From Drouetiella sp036703255 (GTDB taxonomy: Bacteria > Cyanobacteriota > Cyanobacteriia > Elainellales > Elainellaceae), in NCBI GenBank assembly GCA_036703255.1, contig DATNPL010000230.1, positions 51,500 to 115,499 on the forward strand: a DNA stretch of 64,000 nucleotides, written 5' to 3'. The notes under the pieces were generated by a model. That model saw only the letters and a program-made list of their open reading frames with translations. It was not told where the DNA came from and searched no databases. The position numbers and the translations under genes were made by a program. Position 1 is the first letter of the stretch; each line of letters begins with the position of its first letter. Below, piece after piece: positions 35,254-44,252 of this stretch.

Positions 35254-36117
35254 ATGAAGCACTTTGCAGTGTTGATTGCGCTATTGCGCGATCGCAAAAC
35301 TTTTCTAGAAGAAATTCGTCGAGGCATTAAAGTTGAAAGCAAAATTGCCTCGCTCTTGATTGCAAGTTCCGTTTTCTTTGCCATCTATGGGGCAATTATT
35401 GGCGCATCTAGCACCTGGCTCCAGGTGATTTCATCTGCGATTAAGCTACCTGCTTTATACTTAATTACTCTCAGCATTTGTCTGCCGACACTGTTCTTTT
35501 TTGATATTTTGTTTGGCTCTGCGCTTAGCTTTAGTCAATATGCAGCCTTAAGCCTGATCACGGTTTCAGTGATTAGCGTTTTGCTCTTTAGCTTCGCCCC
35601 GATTACGCTATTTTTTCTTATTTCAATTCATGACTATACTTTTTTCCTCCTGCTGAATGTCGCTATCTTCGCGCTGACAGGCTTAGTTGGAATTCGGCTG
35701 TTTTATGCAGGTATGCGATCGATCTCTCGGAGTAAAGAGCCGACGCTGCAAGATCTAGAATCCAGACCCTTAGAACCTAGAGAGCTAGCCTTAACTGAAA
35801 CCTCTTTCAAAGCCGCGTCTCCAGCCGAAGACTTTATGCCGATCGCAGAAGCAGGGCTAACGCGCTCCCCGGCATCTACCGAGTTTCAGCCAATCGATCG
35901 CCCTCGAGTTACGAAAGAAGACGGACTGCAAAAAACTCGTATTCGTCTGCTGAAGTTTTGGTTACTTCTCTATGCGTTGGTAGGGAGCCAGTTAGGCTGG
36001 ACGTTGCGACCTTTCTTTGGTGCACCTGGTGAACCCTTTCAGCTTTTCCGCACCATCGAAGGCAATTTCTACGCTCAGGTTTGGCGAGCGATCTTGACGC
36101 TCCTGGGATTGAATTAA
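35254..36117 (+). CDS. Unknown multi-spanning membrane protein (Yip1-like layout)
   Basis: The 287-residue protein has about five hydrophobic helices between residues 28 and 155. A polar Pro/Glu-rich loop (about 160-225) and one more helix (about 233-250) follow. I recognise the N-terminal region (LLRDRKTFLEEIRRG) as a conserved cyanobacterial family, sometimes labelled actin-binding WH2 domain in databases, a label with no functional meaning here. The start ATG has a good Shine-Dalgarno AAGGAG five nt upstream. The next gene, also an unknown membrane protein, follows by 27 nt on the same strand. Confidence 0.75.
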   Translation: MKHFAVLIALLRDRKTFLEEIRRGIKVESKIASLLIASSVFFAIYGAIIGASSTWLQVISSAIKLPALYLITLSICLPTLFFFDILFGSALSFSQYAALSLITVSVISVLLFSFAPITLFFLISIHDYTFFLLLNVAIFALTGLVGIRLFYAGMRSISRSKEPTLQDLESRPLEPRELALTETSFKAASPAEDFMPIAEAGLTRSPASTEFQPIDRPRVTKEDGLQKTRIRLLKFWLLLYALVGSQLGWTLRPFFGAPGEPFQLFRTIEGNFYAQVWRAILTLLGLN

Positions 36118-36144
36118 AGTAAGCAAATAGGCTGGCGATCGCCC

Positions 36145-36864
36145 ATGCAACCTGATTTAGAAACGCTGCGAATTATGCCCAGCGAACTGGAGCATTTAAC
36201 GGGTCTAGAAATCAGCGATACCTTTATGGGTCGAGTCTATCGACCTTCTGCTTTGAGCGATCCAAAACGCCTGCGATCGCTTTTGTTAACCGAAGTTTTG
36301 ACTCTGGGCATCATTCTGATTTTCTGTTTTCCCATCAGTCTGATCATCGGTCGCGGGCTAGGCGTTTTGACCGAAGCTCCCAGCAGCGCCCTACCCTTTG
36401 TCGGGGTGACGGTTGGAGTAGCGATTCTTCTCTTTGTGGGCTGGAATCTTTACATGAGAGCCAAGGGCAACCAGCTCAAGCCACTGGCTCATTTGCTCGA
36501 TGAAGTCGATAAGCATAATGAGATTATTCAGGCCGTTCATATTATTGATGAGCTGAGTACGGTACAGCGATCGAATCTAGCCATGCCTGGGATGGAATTG
36601 ATCGATCGCGAAGAGATTTTCACGGCTCTGAGCGCAACGCGCGCCAGCTTAATTGCAGCTCTGATGACAGAACGTGTCTTGAGAAAACATCAGCGGTTTG
36701 TGGCGCGGCGGCAGGAGCTATTTTCTAATATTGAACATCAGTTGGCGACGTTACAAAATTTGCAGATCAATCATCAAGCCAACGAATATGGACAGCTTTT
36801 GAATGAAGCTTTACGGATTGGGATGAGCGTTCGGCAAGAAGTCGATCAATGGGAGCGTCGTTAA
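36145..36864 (+). CDS. Unknown protein with two membrane helices and a helical cytoplasmic tail
   Basis: The 239-residue protein has a polar N-terminus, two hydrophobic helices (about 48-70 and 82-105) and a long alpha-helical C-terminal region rich in Glu, Gln, Leu and Arg. It has no motif I recognise. It lies 27 nt after the previous membrane-protein gene and probably shares its transcript. The opposing M16 peptidase gene ends 29 nt after its stop. Confidence 0.7.
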   Translation: MQPDLETLRIMPSELEHLTGLEISDTFMGRVYRPSALSDPKRLRSLLLTEVLTLGIILIFCFPISLIIGRGLGVLTEAPSSALPFVGVTVGVAILLFVGWNLYMRAKGNQLKPLAHLLDEVDKHNEIIQAVHIIDELSTVQRSNLAMPGMELIDREEIFTALSATRASLIAALMTERVLRKHQRFVARRQELFSNIEHQLATLQNLQINHQANEYGQLLNEALRIGMSVRQEVDQWERR

Positions 36865-36893
36865 GATAGTGAATCAATTCAGGATCTAACAGG

Positions 36894-38405
36894 TTAGGGA
36901 ACCACTTCCAGCTCTGTCACCTTACCTGCCCCTAAAGTACTCAGGGCAGGCTGCATAGCATCAGCATTGCCGACCACCAAGGTAACCAACTGATTGGGTT
37001 TGAGGTTGGTTTGAGCCGCTTGTTGAATATCGGCGATCGTCATAGCTTCTACAGCTTTTTGATAGCGGAAGATAAAATCTGGCGGATAGCCATAGTACTC
37101 GTAGTTCATGAATCGCCCCAGGGTCTGGGAAGGGGTGGCAAACCGAAAGATGAAGGCGTTTAAGACAGAATCTTTGGCGCGAGTTAGCTCAGCCTCCGTG
37201 ATGGGGCGATCGCGAACTTTCTTAATCTCTGCCAGCGTAGATTGAATAAACGGGACGGTAGTAGACGATCGGGTTTGTCCGCCTGCCACAAAGGTGCCTG
37301 GAAAGTCGAACTGAGGCGACCAGTAGGCATAAACGCTATAGGCTAGCGCTTGTCGCGATCGCACTGTGTTGACCAACCTGCCGCCCAAACCATTCATTAC
37401 TTCATTCAGGATAGAAAGGGCTGCATAATCAGGGTCATCGAGCTTACCGCCCAAGTGACCGATTAGAACACTGCTCTGCGTAAGCAGCGGTTGATTTACG
37501 AGAAACACGCCGCCCGACTGTGCCTGAGCGATCGGGCTGAGGTCAGGTGGGGCAGCAGCTCTGTCCGGCTGACCGCCATCGGCTTTGCCGCCTTTCCAAT
37601 CTCCCAGTTTGGCGGTAATGAGCGATTTCATGTTGGCGCTGTCAAAATCACCCACGATTCCCAGCAAAATATTGTGGGGTTGAAAATATTGCTCATAGAA
37701 GCTCAGCACGTCACTGCGAGAGATGTTTTCAAGCGTGGCATATTCCACGGTACGGGCGTAGGGACTTTCGGCTCCATAAATCAGCTTCTGAAACTCTCGT
37801 CCGGCAATCTCCTCAGGGTTGTCGTTCCGGCGAGCGATCGCTCCCTGAATCTGGGTTTTAGCCAGGTCAATTTTGTCTTGCGGGAAGGCAGGCTGCCGCA
37901 GCACTTCTGTAAATAAACCCCAGACTTCGTCCAGATCTTCGGTGAGGGCAATAAAGCTGGCAACTCCAGAAGTAGTGTTAATGCCCGTTTCTACAGAGGC
38001 AGCGCGCTGCTCTAAAGCCAGGTTTAGCACTTCGGCAGGGTGGCTCTTTGTGCCGCCGCTACGCATCACATTTCCAACAATGTTTGCCAACCCTACTTTG
38101 TCTGAAGGCTCTAGGCGCTCTCCTGTGTTGATCAGAGCCGAGCCGCCAATCAACGGTAGCTCATGATCTTCTAACAAAAACACCTTAATACCGTTCGCTA
38201 ATTCAAACCGAGTGTAGCTAGGAATTTTAAGCTCTGGCGCAGGAGGCAGCTGCAAATCTGTATAGTGGCGGGGTGTCAGGGCTAAGGCAGGCGATCGCCC
38301 CCAAATGACGATCGCCAAGGTCAATAGCACAATGAATCCATACTTCAGCAGTTTCTGACCCAGGCTCCAACCCAGATCCCAACCCAGTTTCCGACGACGA
38401 TGCAT
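36894..38405 (-). CDS. M16 family peptidase homologue lacking the zinc motif
   Basis: The 503-residue protein has an N-terminal export segment (about 20-42) and two M16 halves. Where active M16 peptidases have HXXEH in GXAHFLEHMXFXGT, this one reads GLANIVGNVMRSGGT (105-119). The zinc ligands and catalytic Glu are therefore missing. It is the non-catalytic partner expected for two-subunit M16 peptidases. It lies 194 nt after the active M16 gene on the same strand, with hairpin copy 2 between them. It is probably a periplasmic heterodimer subunit. Confidence 0.87.
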   Translation of the reverse strand: MHRRRKLGWDLGWSLGQKLLKYGFIVLLTLAIVIWGRSPALALTPRHYTDLQLPPAPELKIPSYTRFELANGIKVFLLEDHELPLIGGSALINTGERLEPSDKVGLANIVGNVMRSGGTKSHPAEVLNLALEQRAASVETGINTTSGVASFIALTEDLDEVWGLFTEVLRQPAFPQDKIDLAKTQIQGAIARRNDNPEEIAGREFQKLIYGAESPYARTVEYATLENISRSDVLSFYEQYFQPHNILLGIVGDFDSANMKSLITAKLGDWKGGKADGGQPDRAAAPPDLSPIAQAQSGGVFLVNQPLLTQSSVLIGHLGGKLDDPDYAALSILNEVMNGLGGRLVNTVRSRQALAYSVYAYWSPQFDFPGTFVAGGQTRSSTTVPFIQSTLAEIKKVRDRPITEAELTRAKDSVLNAFIFRFATPSQTLGRFMNYEYYGYPPDFIFRYQKAVEAMTIADIQQAAQTNLKPNQLVTLVVGNADAMQPALSTLGAGKVTELEVVP

Positions 38406-38464
38406 AGGGTAAATTTCCAGCGTATGGCGTTCTAGTATGGCACTACGTAATTAGTTTAGGACAG

Positions 38465-38509
38465 GTTATTTTTTGAAAGCCTCGCGTAGCGAGGCTTTCA
38501 AAAAATAAC
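38465..38509. repeat. Long perfect hairpin element with C-GTA-G apex (copy 2)
   Basis: Arms of 21 bp (38465-38485 and 38489-38509) are perfectly complementary around GTA, with apex CTCGC-GTA-GCGAG. It sits between the two M16 genes, 90 nt after the active gene's stop on the minus strand. The T6 and A6 tracts are inside the stem. Confidence 0.85.
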
Positions 38510-38520
38510 TTATTTGGATC

Positions 38521-38537
38521 TAAGCGCGTAGCGCCAT
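38521..38537. repeat. 17-bp module TAAGCGCGTAGCGCCAT next to hairpin copy 2
   Basis: This is the second copy of the module at 27851-27867, identical at 16 of 17 positions. It again follows a long hairpin on the same side, here after 11 nt (5 nt at copy 1). Confidence 0.6.
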
Positions 38538-38599
38538 AATGCAGTTTAGAAATGGAACAGTAGGGTTCAGACAAAATTTTTCCTAGCGACAAAATCTTG

Positions 38600-40180
38600 C
38601 TAACTCACAGGCAGCAATTTCCCTACGGTTAAGTTTTTGGGCTGAAACAAATCTTGCGCGACCCGCTGCACATCTTCTGCCGTCACCGCCTCGATCGCTT
38701 TGAGTTGAGCATACAGATTGCGCCAGCTTCCCGTTTTAGCTTCATATTCTGGCAGCAGGCTGGCCATACCTTCGTTAGAAGCCAGCGTTTGCAGCAGTCC
38801 AGCCCGCGCCTGCGTTTTGATGCGATCGAGTTCTTCGGCAGAGACGGGAGCGGTTTTGAGGTGCGTCATTTCAGCATCCAGCGCAGTCGCCACTTGCTCA
38901 ACGCTAGACCCAGGCGCAGTCAGCGCATAGATCAGCATCAGGTTTGGGTAGCGATCGCCTGGAAATCCATCTGAAGCTTCGACCGTGAGCGCCAAATTTT
39001 TCTCGACTAGAGCTTGATACAGGCGAGAGGTGCGTCCACCTGTCAGCAGACCGCTAATAATTTGATACACCGCATGATCAGGATGGTTAATGCCGGGGCT
39101 GCGATAGCCTTCTAGGTACCAAGGTTCGGTAGGCAACCGCAGAATGATTTCTTGGGGTTCGGTTTGGGCTGAAGTTACCATCTCAAGATCGGGAGCTGGC
39201 GATTGCGTCTTAAACCTGCTGAAATAAGTCTGCGCCAATCGCTCAACTTCAACAGGGTTTACATCTCCAACGATCGCCATGACGATGTGATTGGGAGTGT
39301 AATAGCTCTGGTAGAACCGCTGAATGTCTTGACGGGTGAGGCCGCGAAGATCTGCCTCAGAGCCAATCACCGGACGACCGTAGGGGTTGTCTGGCAGCGC
39401 CACCTCCAGAAATTGCTCCACCATTTTGCCGATCGGTGAGTTATCCGTCCGCATTCGCCGTTCTTCTAAAATTACCTCTTTCTCTTCATAGAACTCGCGA
39501 AAGACGGGGTCTAGAAATCGCTCCGACTCCAGAGACATCCAAAGCTCTAGCTTATTGGATGGGAAACTGTAGAAATAGCGGGTCGCATCAGCCGAAGTGG
39601 TCGCATTTAAACCAACGCCGCCCGATTGCTCGACAATTTGCCCAAACTCGTTTTGCTTGACGTAGCCAGCAGCCTTAGCCTGGGCTTGCTCAAATTCTTG
39701 CTGAAGCTTTGTCACATTGCCCGCTTGCGCTGAGCCTGGAGCCGCTGGGCCTGGAGATGCACTTTGTGACTCCGGGCTTTGTGACTCTGATGCCGATTGC
39801 ATCTGCTCGGTGAGGCGATCGAGGCGATCGAGCCAAGGTTTTTCGGCTCGGTAGTTCGTCGTGCCAATCCGCGACGTTCCCTTGAAGGCAAGATGCTCTA
39901 AAAAATGTGCCGCACCTGTTTTTCCGGGTTCTTCGTAGGCAGAACCAATGTTGACATAGGTCATAAAAGACACGATGGGCGCTTGGTGTCGCTCCATCAC
40001 AATGAATTTCATGCCGTTGTCTAGCGTAAATTCAGTTGTGCGACTTTCGACGCGATCGATATAGGGCTGTGAGCTACTCTCATAAGCCCAGCTTGGCGGT
40101 ACGGCGCTGGTGAGTAGCAGAGTGAGCAGCAGAAAAAAACAAGCAAGTCGAGTGTAGCGCATGGATATACTCAAAGCCAT
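38600..40180 (-). CDS. M16 family zinc metallopeptidase (active subunit)
   Basis: The 526-residue exported peptidase has a signal peptide (about 8-32). The inverted zinc motif HFLEH is at 92-96 (His92, Glu95, His96), with the third ligand in EEKEVILEE (Glu240 or Glu239). Between them lies a low-complexity Ser/Gln/Pro/Ala insert at about 128-155, which lengthens the usual 74-76 residue spacing. It is the catalytic partner of the downstream zinc-less homologue. The start could be the internal ATG at residue 7. The likely role is degradation of peptides in the periplasm or lumen. Confidence 0.9.
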   Translation of the reverse strand: MALSISMRYTRLACFFLLLTLLLTSAVPPSWAYESSSQPYIDRVESRTTEFTLDNGMKFIVMERHQAPIVSFMTYVNIGSAYEEPGKTGAAHFLEHLAFKGTSRIGTTNYRAEKPWLDRLDRLTEQMQSASESQSPESQSASPGPAAPGSAQAGNVTKLQQEFEQAQAKAAGYVKQNEFGQIVEQSGGVGLNATTSADATRYFYSFPSNKLELWMSLESERFLDPVFREFYEEKEVILEERRMRTDNSPIGKMVEQFLEVALPDNPYGRPVIGSEADLRGLTRQDIQRFYQSYYTPNHIVMAIVGDVNPVEVERLAQTYFSRFKTQSPAPDLEMVTSAQTEPQEIILRLPTEPWYLEGYRSPGINHPDHAVYQIISGLLTGGRTSRLYQALVEKNLALTVEASDGFPGDRYPNLMLIYALTAPGSSVEQVATALDAEMTHLKTAPVSAEELDRIKTQARAGLLQTLASNEGMASLLPEYEAKTGSWRNLYAQLKAIEAVTAEDVQRVAQDLFQPKNLTVGKLLPVS

Positions 40181-40434
40181 TTCCGAATCTTGGCACTGTA
40201 TCTCAGCATAGAAACTTTTGTGTATCCTCTAGTGACTTGATACTTCGTCTATCCGGGTTAATATCAGCAGCCAGCAAGCTAAAATACACAGACTGTAAAA
40301 TACCCTGCAAGTCCGATCGCCGCAGGGTTACTCCGGTAGTAGCTCAAAATATAGACGGGTTTGCACGTTCTGTTGAGTCAATGCAGCTAGACACCCTGAA
40401 ACCCGGATTTAATCTTCCTAGCTTTAATCTTGCA

Positions 40435-40971
40435 ATGAAACGATATCTGTGTGGTTATCTCACAATTATTGCCTTGTCTCTGGCAGGTTGCACAGAGTTG
40501 CGATCGCCCCAGGAGATTGCCGAACCTCTAAAGGCTGTCGTGCTGGATGACAAGGTGACGATCGTTGCAGGTCAAACGGTTTATGTCCCCATCTATTCGC
40601 ATATCTACACGGTAGAGCGGAGTCGAACCTGGGATCTCACCGCCACCCTGAGTATTCGCAATACTGATCTGACCCACCCCATCATCATTACTTCAGTCAG
40701 CTATTACGGCACTAACGGCACCCTAATCCGCAAATATTTAGAGCAGCCCGTAGAGCTAAATCCGTTAGCGGCAACCGACTTTGTGGTCGATCAAGCAGAT
40801 GCCAGCGGGGGAGTCGGAGCGGCTTTTGTTGTGGAATGGGTAACGCAAGAGCAGGTTTCTATGCCCGTGATTGAGGCCGTCATGATCAATACCGTGGGCA
40901 ACCAGGGCATCTCTTTTGTCAGTCCTGGACGCGTGATCAAAAGCCAGGGGGAGAGCGATGTAGTCAAGTAG
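40435..40971 (+). CDS. DUF3124 family lipoprotein
   Basis: The 178-residue protein starts MKRYLCGYL and has a lipoprotein signal ending in SLAGC. The mature domain (VVAGQTVYVPIYSHIY, then ATLSIRNTD) matches the DUF3124 family of small beta-rich envelope proteins with no known function. I chose the ATG at 40435 because it gives a compact signal peptide; the frame extends upstream to 40237. It is divergent from the M16 pair and is followed 6 nt later by a perfect 18-bp hairpin. Confidence 0.8.
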   Translation: MKRYLCGYLTIIALSLAGCTELRSPQEIAEPLKAVVLDDKVTIVAGQTVYVPIYSHIYTVERSRTWDLTATLSIRNTDLTHPIIITSVSYYGTNGTLIRKYLEQPVELNPLAATDFVVDQADASGGVGAAFVVEWVTQEQVSMPVIEAVMINTVGNQGISFVSPGRVIKSQGESDVVK

Positions 40972-40977
40972 TTTTTG

Positions 40978-41016
40978 AGAGGGTAATTTTATCGGCCGCC
41001 GATAAAATTACCCTCT
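40978..41016. terminator. Perfect 18-bp hairpin between DUF3124 and transketolase-like genes
   Basis: Arms 40978-40995 and 40999-41016 are exactly complementary around CCG. It lies between convergent stops (40971 and 41039). A T5 run precedes it on the plus strand and thus follows it on the minus strand, so it may terminate the minus-strand gene. Confidence 0.7.
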
Positions 41017-41038
41017 ACGCCCTATCTACAGAGAAAAA

Positions 41039-42946
41039 TTACCCTACCAATTCCTTAACCTTTGCCATAATGCCATCTGGATCAAGCCCCTGGTAAGGGA
41101 ACTGCTCCCATAGGCCACCACAGCCTTCTTTATGAGTTCCCAGATAGGCAAATTTAGGGCTGTAGCCGCGCTCTAGCAACCAGGAGCCAAAGCGGCTGCC
41201 CAATCCAGTTTTGCGGTTAAAGGATTCTGCCGTCAGCACAAAGGGGGCTTTGCCAATCTTCGCCATCATCTCTTCATCCACCACATTTAACGTCGGCTTG
41301 TTGATTAAGCCCACGTCAATGCCCTGCTGCTTCAGCCGCTCAACGGCATCCAGAGCGCGATACAGGGTTTCACCAAAGGTAACGATGTATCCGGCAGTGC
41401 CTTCTCGCACCACCTCATCTTTGCCGGGGGCAAATTGATAGTCGCCGCCATACAGATCGTTGCCACTCGCATCCAGAATGTTGGGCGTCGTCGAGCGGGT
41501 AGAAAAAATGAACCGCAGACCCGGATCGTTGAAAACAGCTTTGACACAAGCCGTCATCTGAGCCGCATCCGCCGGGAAATAGAGTCGGGTCGCATACCCA
41601 TCGTCTAGCCCATTATCGGCAAACATGTTGTTGATGCCGAAGTGGCAGGTGTTGTCTGCCATGTCATCAATGCCCGAATGGGAAAAATGGCAAAGCAGAT
41701 TGGAATAGTTGAGCCGCGCCATCGTGATTTCGGAAATACACATTTCCAAAAAGGCACTAAACGTCGCAAAAATGCCCTGCTTCCCTTGCTCCATACCAAA
41801 GCCAGCCGCTGCTGAGATATTGCCCCGCTCCATAATGCCAGAGCTAATAAAAATCTCAGGGTAGGCCGCATGGATTTTGTTTAGACCGCAGGAACCTTCA
41901 AGATCACTGTCAATGCAGACCACCTTAGCCTTGCGCTCCTCAGCCGTCATGCCATCCAGCATAGAGACAACGGCTTGACCAAACACATTGCGATTCGAGC
42001 CACGATCGCTCCCAGAACCAAGATAGGTATATTCGTGCTTGTTCTTGGGAATTCCCTTCAGAACGGCAACGGCTTCGGGGTAGCCACGCTTTTCTAGATA
42101 GGCGATCGCCTTATCTAGCGAAATCACGTCATGCCCATGAGTAGAGCCTTCTAGCCCCTCAATGCCCACACACATTTTGCGCTTGTTGACCAAAGCGATC
42201 GGCCCTGGTGTCGTCACAGCCGCACACATCCGCCGATATAGATCGTCAATGTCTTCGCCATCGCCTTCATTAACGCTCAAGCCGTGTCCGGTGAGGGTTT
42301 GAGTCACGGTGTACCCCGGCATGTAGTCAGAAGGGTGTCCGGCGATCGTCACATCGTTGTCGTCAATCAACAGTTTGACATTGAGATTGTGAGAGACGGC
42401 CAGACGAGCCGCTTCGGCATCGTCACCCTCTTGCTGAGCGCCATCTGAACCCAGGCAAATCAAGACCTTATCGGGATTGGCTAAGGCAACACCATTGACG
42501 TAAGGCCACATATGCCCCAACCGTCCTGAGCTAAATTTGACTCCAGGCGTTAGCCCTAGCTCAGGATGCCCTGGCAAGCCAAAATGGGCTTCGCGGTAGT
42601 GCAAAAGCTTTTCGGCTGGCAACTCGCCATGTAGCACCGCCATCAGGTATTGCGTACCCACGCGATGTCCCGCCTCATCGAAAAAGATGGGGACAAATTT
42701 GTCAGGTGCGCCTCGAAAGAAAGCATCCAAGATCACCACTTCTGGCACGGTATCGTAGGGACCACCCGTGTGTCCGCCGACGCCTCTAGCAGCTCCGGTT
42801 GCGGTAAAAAAGACGATCGCATCCCGGCAAAGCTGAATATTAGCCTTCAGCGCCTCGCGATCGTTGGGGGTGAGGGTGGGCTGAGTTGGGTCGAGCGCTA
42901 GCGGTTTATAGGCTTTCAGATCAATCGGAAAGCTGTCAGTAGTCAT
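41039..42946 (-). CDS. Transketolase-like thiamine diphosphate enzyme, divergent from TktA
   Basis: The 635-residue protein has the domain order of transketolase: an N-terminal ThDP domain, a Pyr domain and a C-terminal domain. The ThDP motif is variant: GSDG at 166-169 leading to DDND at 195-198, in place of GDG...NN. The catalytic Glu of the Pyr domain is present as Glu373 in IMERGN. It lacks the phosphate-binding context of canonical TktA and has unusual conserved blocks (GGHTGGPYDTVPEV, FFDEAGHRVGTQYL). I read it as a cyanobacterial paralogue of unknown substrate, perhaps a phosphoketolase/DXS-like or sugar-phosphate enzyme. It is monocistronic. Confidence 0.75.
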   Translation of the reverse strand: MTTDSFPIDLKAYKPLALDPTQPTLTPNDREALKANIQLCRDAIVFFTATGAARGVGGHTGGPYDTVPEVVILDAFFRGAPDKFVPIFFDEAGHRVGTQYLMAVLHGELPAEKLLHYREAHFGLPGHPELGLTPGVKFSSGRLGHMWPYVNGVALANPDKVLICLGSDGAQQEGDDAEAARLAVSHNLNVKLLIDDNDVTIAGHPSDYMPGYTVTQTLTGHGLSVNEGDGEDIDDLYRRMCAAVTTPGPIALVNKRKMCVGIEGLEGSTHGHDVISLDKAIAYLEKRGYPEAVAVLKGIPKNKHEYTYLGSGSDRGSNRNVFGQAVVSMLDGMTAEERKAKVVCIDSDLEGSCGLNKIHAAYPEIFISSGIMERGNISAAAGFGMEQGKQGIFATFSAFLEMCISEITMARLNYSNLLCHFSHSGIDDMADNTCHFGINNMFADNGLDDGYATRLYFPADAAQMTACVKAVFNDPGLRFIFSTRSTTPNILDASGNDLYGGDYQFAPGKDEVVREGTAGYIVTFGETLYRALDAVERLKQQGIDVGLINKPTLNVVDEEMMAKIGKAPFVLTAESFNRKTGLGSRFGSWLLERGYSPKFAYLGTHKEGCGGLWEQFPYQGLDPDGIMAKVKELVG

Positions 42947-43152
42947 GGCTTGAAGTCCTGGGTTGAGCTGTGCGAGGAAATTGACAATGCGATTTCGGCA
43001 ATATTGGGTTGATCCAACTTAGCCACTAGTAATGACCTTACTACACTGCCAGTCTCCTCAAAGCCAGTCTACTCAAACCGAAGCTGAAAATTAGCGTCAT
43101 CCTGCGACAGAAAATGGCTCAATTCCAACTCCTGAGGCCGCAGATAGCCAGA

Positions 43153-44103
43153 TTAATCTAGCAAATGCTCACGCGGGTCGAAGGCTTCAATCTGCCGCAG
43201 CTTCTCATACAGCTCTCGCTCCTGCGGCGTCAGATCTTTGGGCGTCACAATCTGAATCTCTACAATCTGATCGCCCCGATCGTCCTCCGTAGGGTAGCCC
43301 TTGCCCCCTAGCCGAAGCCTTTGACCCGATCGCACTCCCGCCGGAATCATCATCTTCACCAGACCATCTAACGTGGGAATCTCGATCGCCCCGCCCAAGA
43401 CAGCCTCGGTCGGCGTAACGGGAATTTGGCAGAAAATATCAAATCCCTCCAGCCGAAAGAACGGGTGCGGAGGCACATCGATCGTCAAATACAAATCTCC
43501 GCCCGCTATTCCCTGCCCTTTCAATCGAATTCGCTGACCGCTTAGCATTCCAGGCGGCATGTTTACCTCTAGCGATCGCCCATCCTCTAGACGCACTCGC
43601 TCTCGCCCGCCAGTGTAGGCTTTGTCGATGGGCACCGTCAGCCGTGCTTCGGCATTGCGCGGGCTAGGACGCGACACGGTATAGGCCGTCTTTGTTGTTT
43701 TGGGACGGTAAACCTCCTCATCCGTAGGAATGGTAGATCCGGCGGCTTGCCGACTCAAAAGCTGATCGACAAAGGAATTAAAGTCGCGGTACTGACCAAA
43801 ATCAGCTTCATCTTCGCCGCGTCCATTGCGGCTACCCCAAGCTTTGGCGCGTGAGGCCACCCCTTGAAAGCCGCTCTGGTTCCAAAAGCGACTGAACTGG
43901 TCGTACTGCGTGCGTTTACTCGCATCAAACAGCACTTCGTAGGCTTCCCCCAAGTCTTTAAACTTTTCCTCGGCCACTTTGTCACCAGGGTTCAAATCCG
44001 GATGATATTGCCGTGCCAGCTTGCGGTACGCTTGCTTGATTTCTTCAGTCGTAGCTTCTTTGGCAACTCCCAAGATTGCGTAGTAGTTCCGAAAGTTCTG
44101 CAT
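43153..44103 (-). CDS. dnaJ3: DnaJ-type co-chaperone without zinc finger (DnaJ3/CbpA-like)
   Basis: The 316-residue Hsp40 has an N-terminal J-domain (YAILGVAKEATTEEIKQAYR with the HPD tripeptide in YHPDLNPG). A linker and the two C-terminal beta-sandwich substrate-binding domains follow, with no CXXCXGXG zinc repeats, so it is a type II DnaJ. It follows the DnaK3-like gene by 149 nt on the same strand, the arrangement known for sll1932-sll1933 in Synechocystis. It should stimulate the ATPase of that DnaK. Confidence 0.9.
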   Translation of the reverse strand: MQNFRNYYAILGVAKEATTEEIKQAYRKLARQYHPDLNPGDKVAEEKFKDLGEAYEVLFDASKRTQYDQFSRFWNQSGFQGVASRAKAWGSRNGRGEDEADFGQYRDFNSFVDQLLSRQAAGSTIPTDEEVYRPKTTKTAYTVSRPSPRNAEARLTVPIDKAYTGGRERVRLEDGRSLEVNMPPGMLSGQRIRLKGQGIAGGDLYLTIDVPPHPFFRLEGFDIFCQIPVTPTEAVLGGAIEIPTLDGLVKMMIPAGVRSGQRLRLGGKGYPTEDDRGDQIVEIQIVTPKDLTPQERELYEKLRQIEAFDPREHLLD

Positions 44104-44252
44104 ATTTTGGGGAGCTTTAGATTCTAAGTTTTTAGCTTTATATTCTGAGAGTTGCTTGACTTTGCAGGATAAATCTCAGTGAATCCTGCAAAGGTTTTAC
44201 AGTGCGCTAAATTTCACAATGCGCTAAAGGCTTCACAGGGCGCTTTGGGCTG

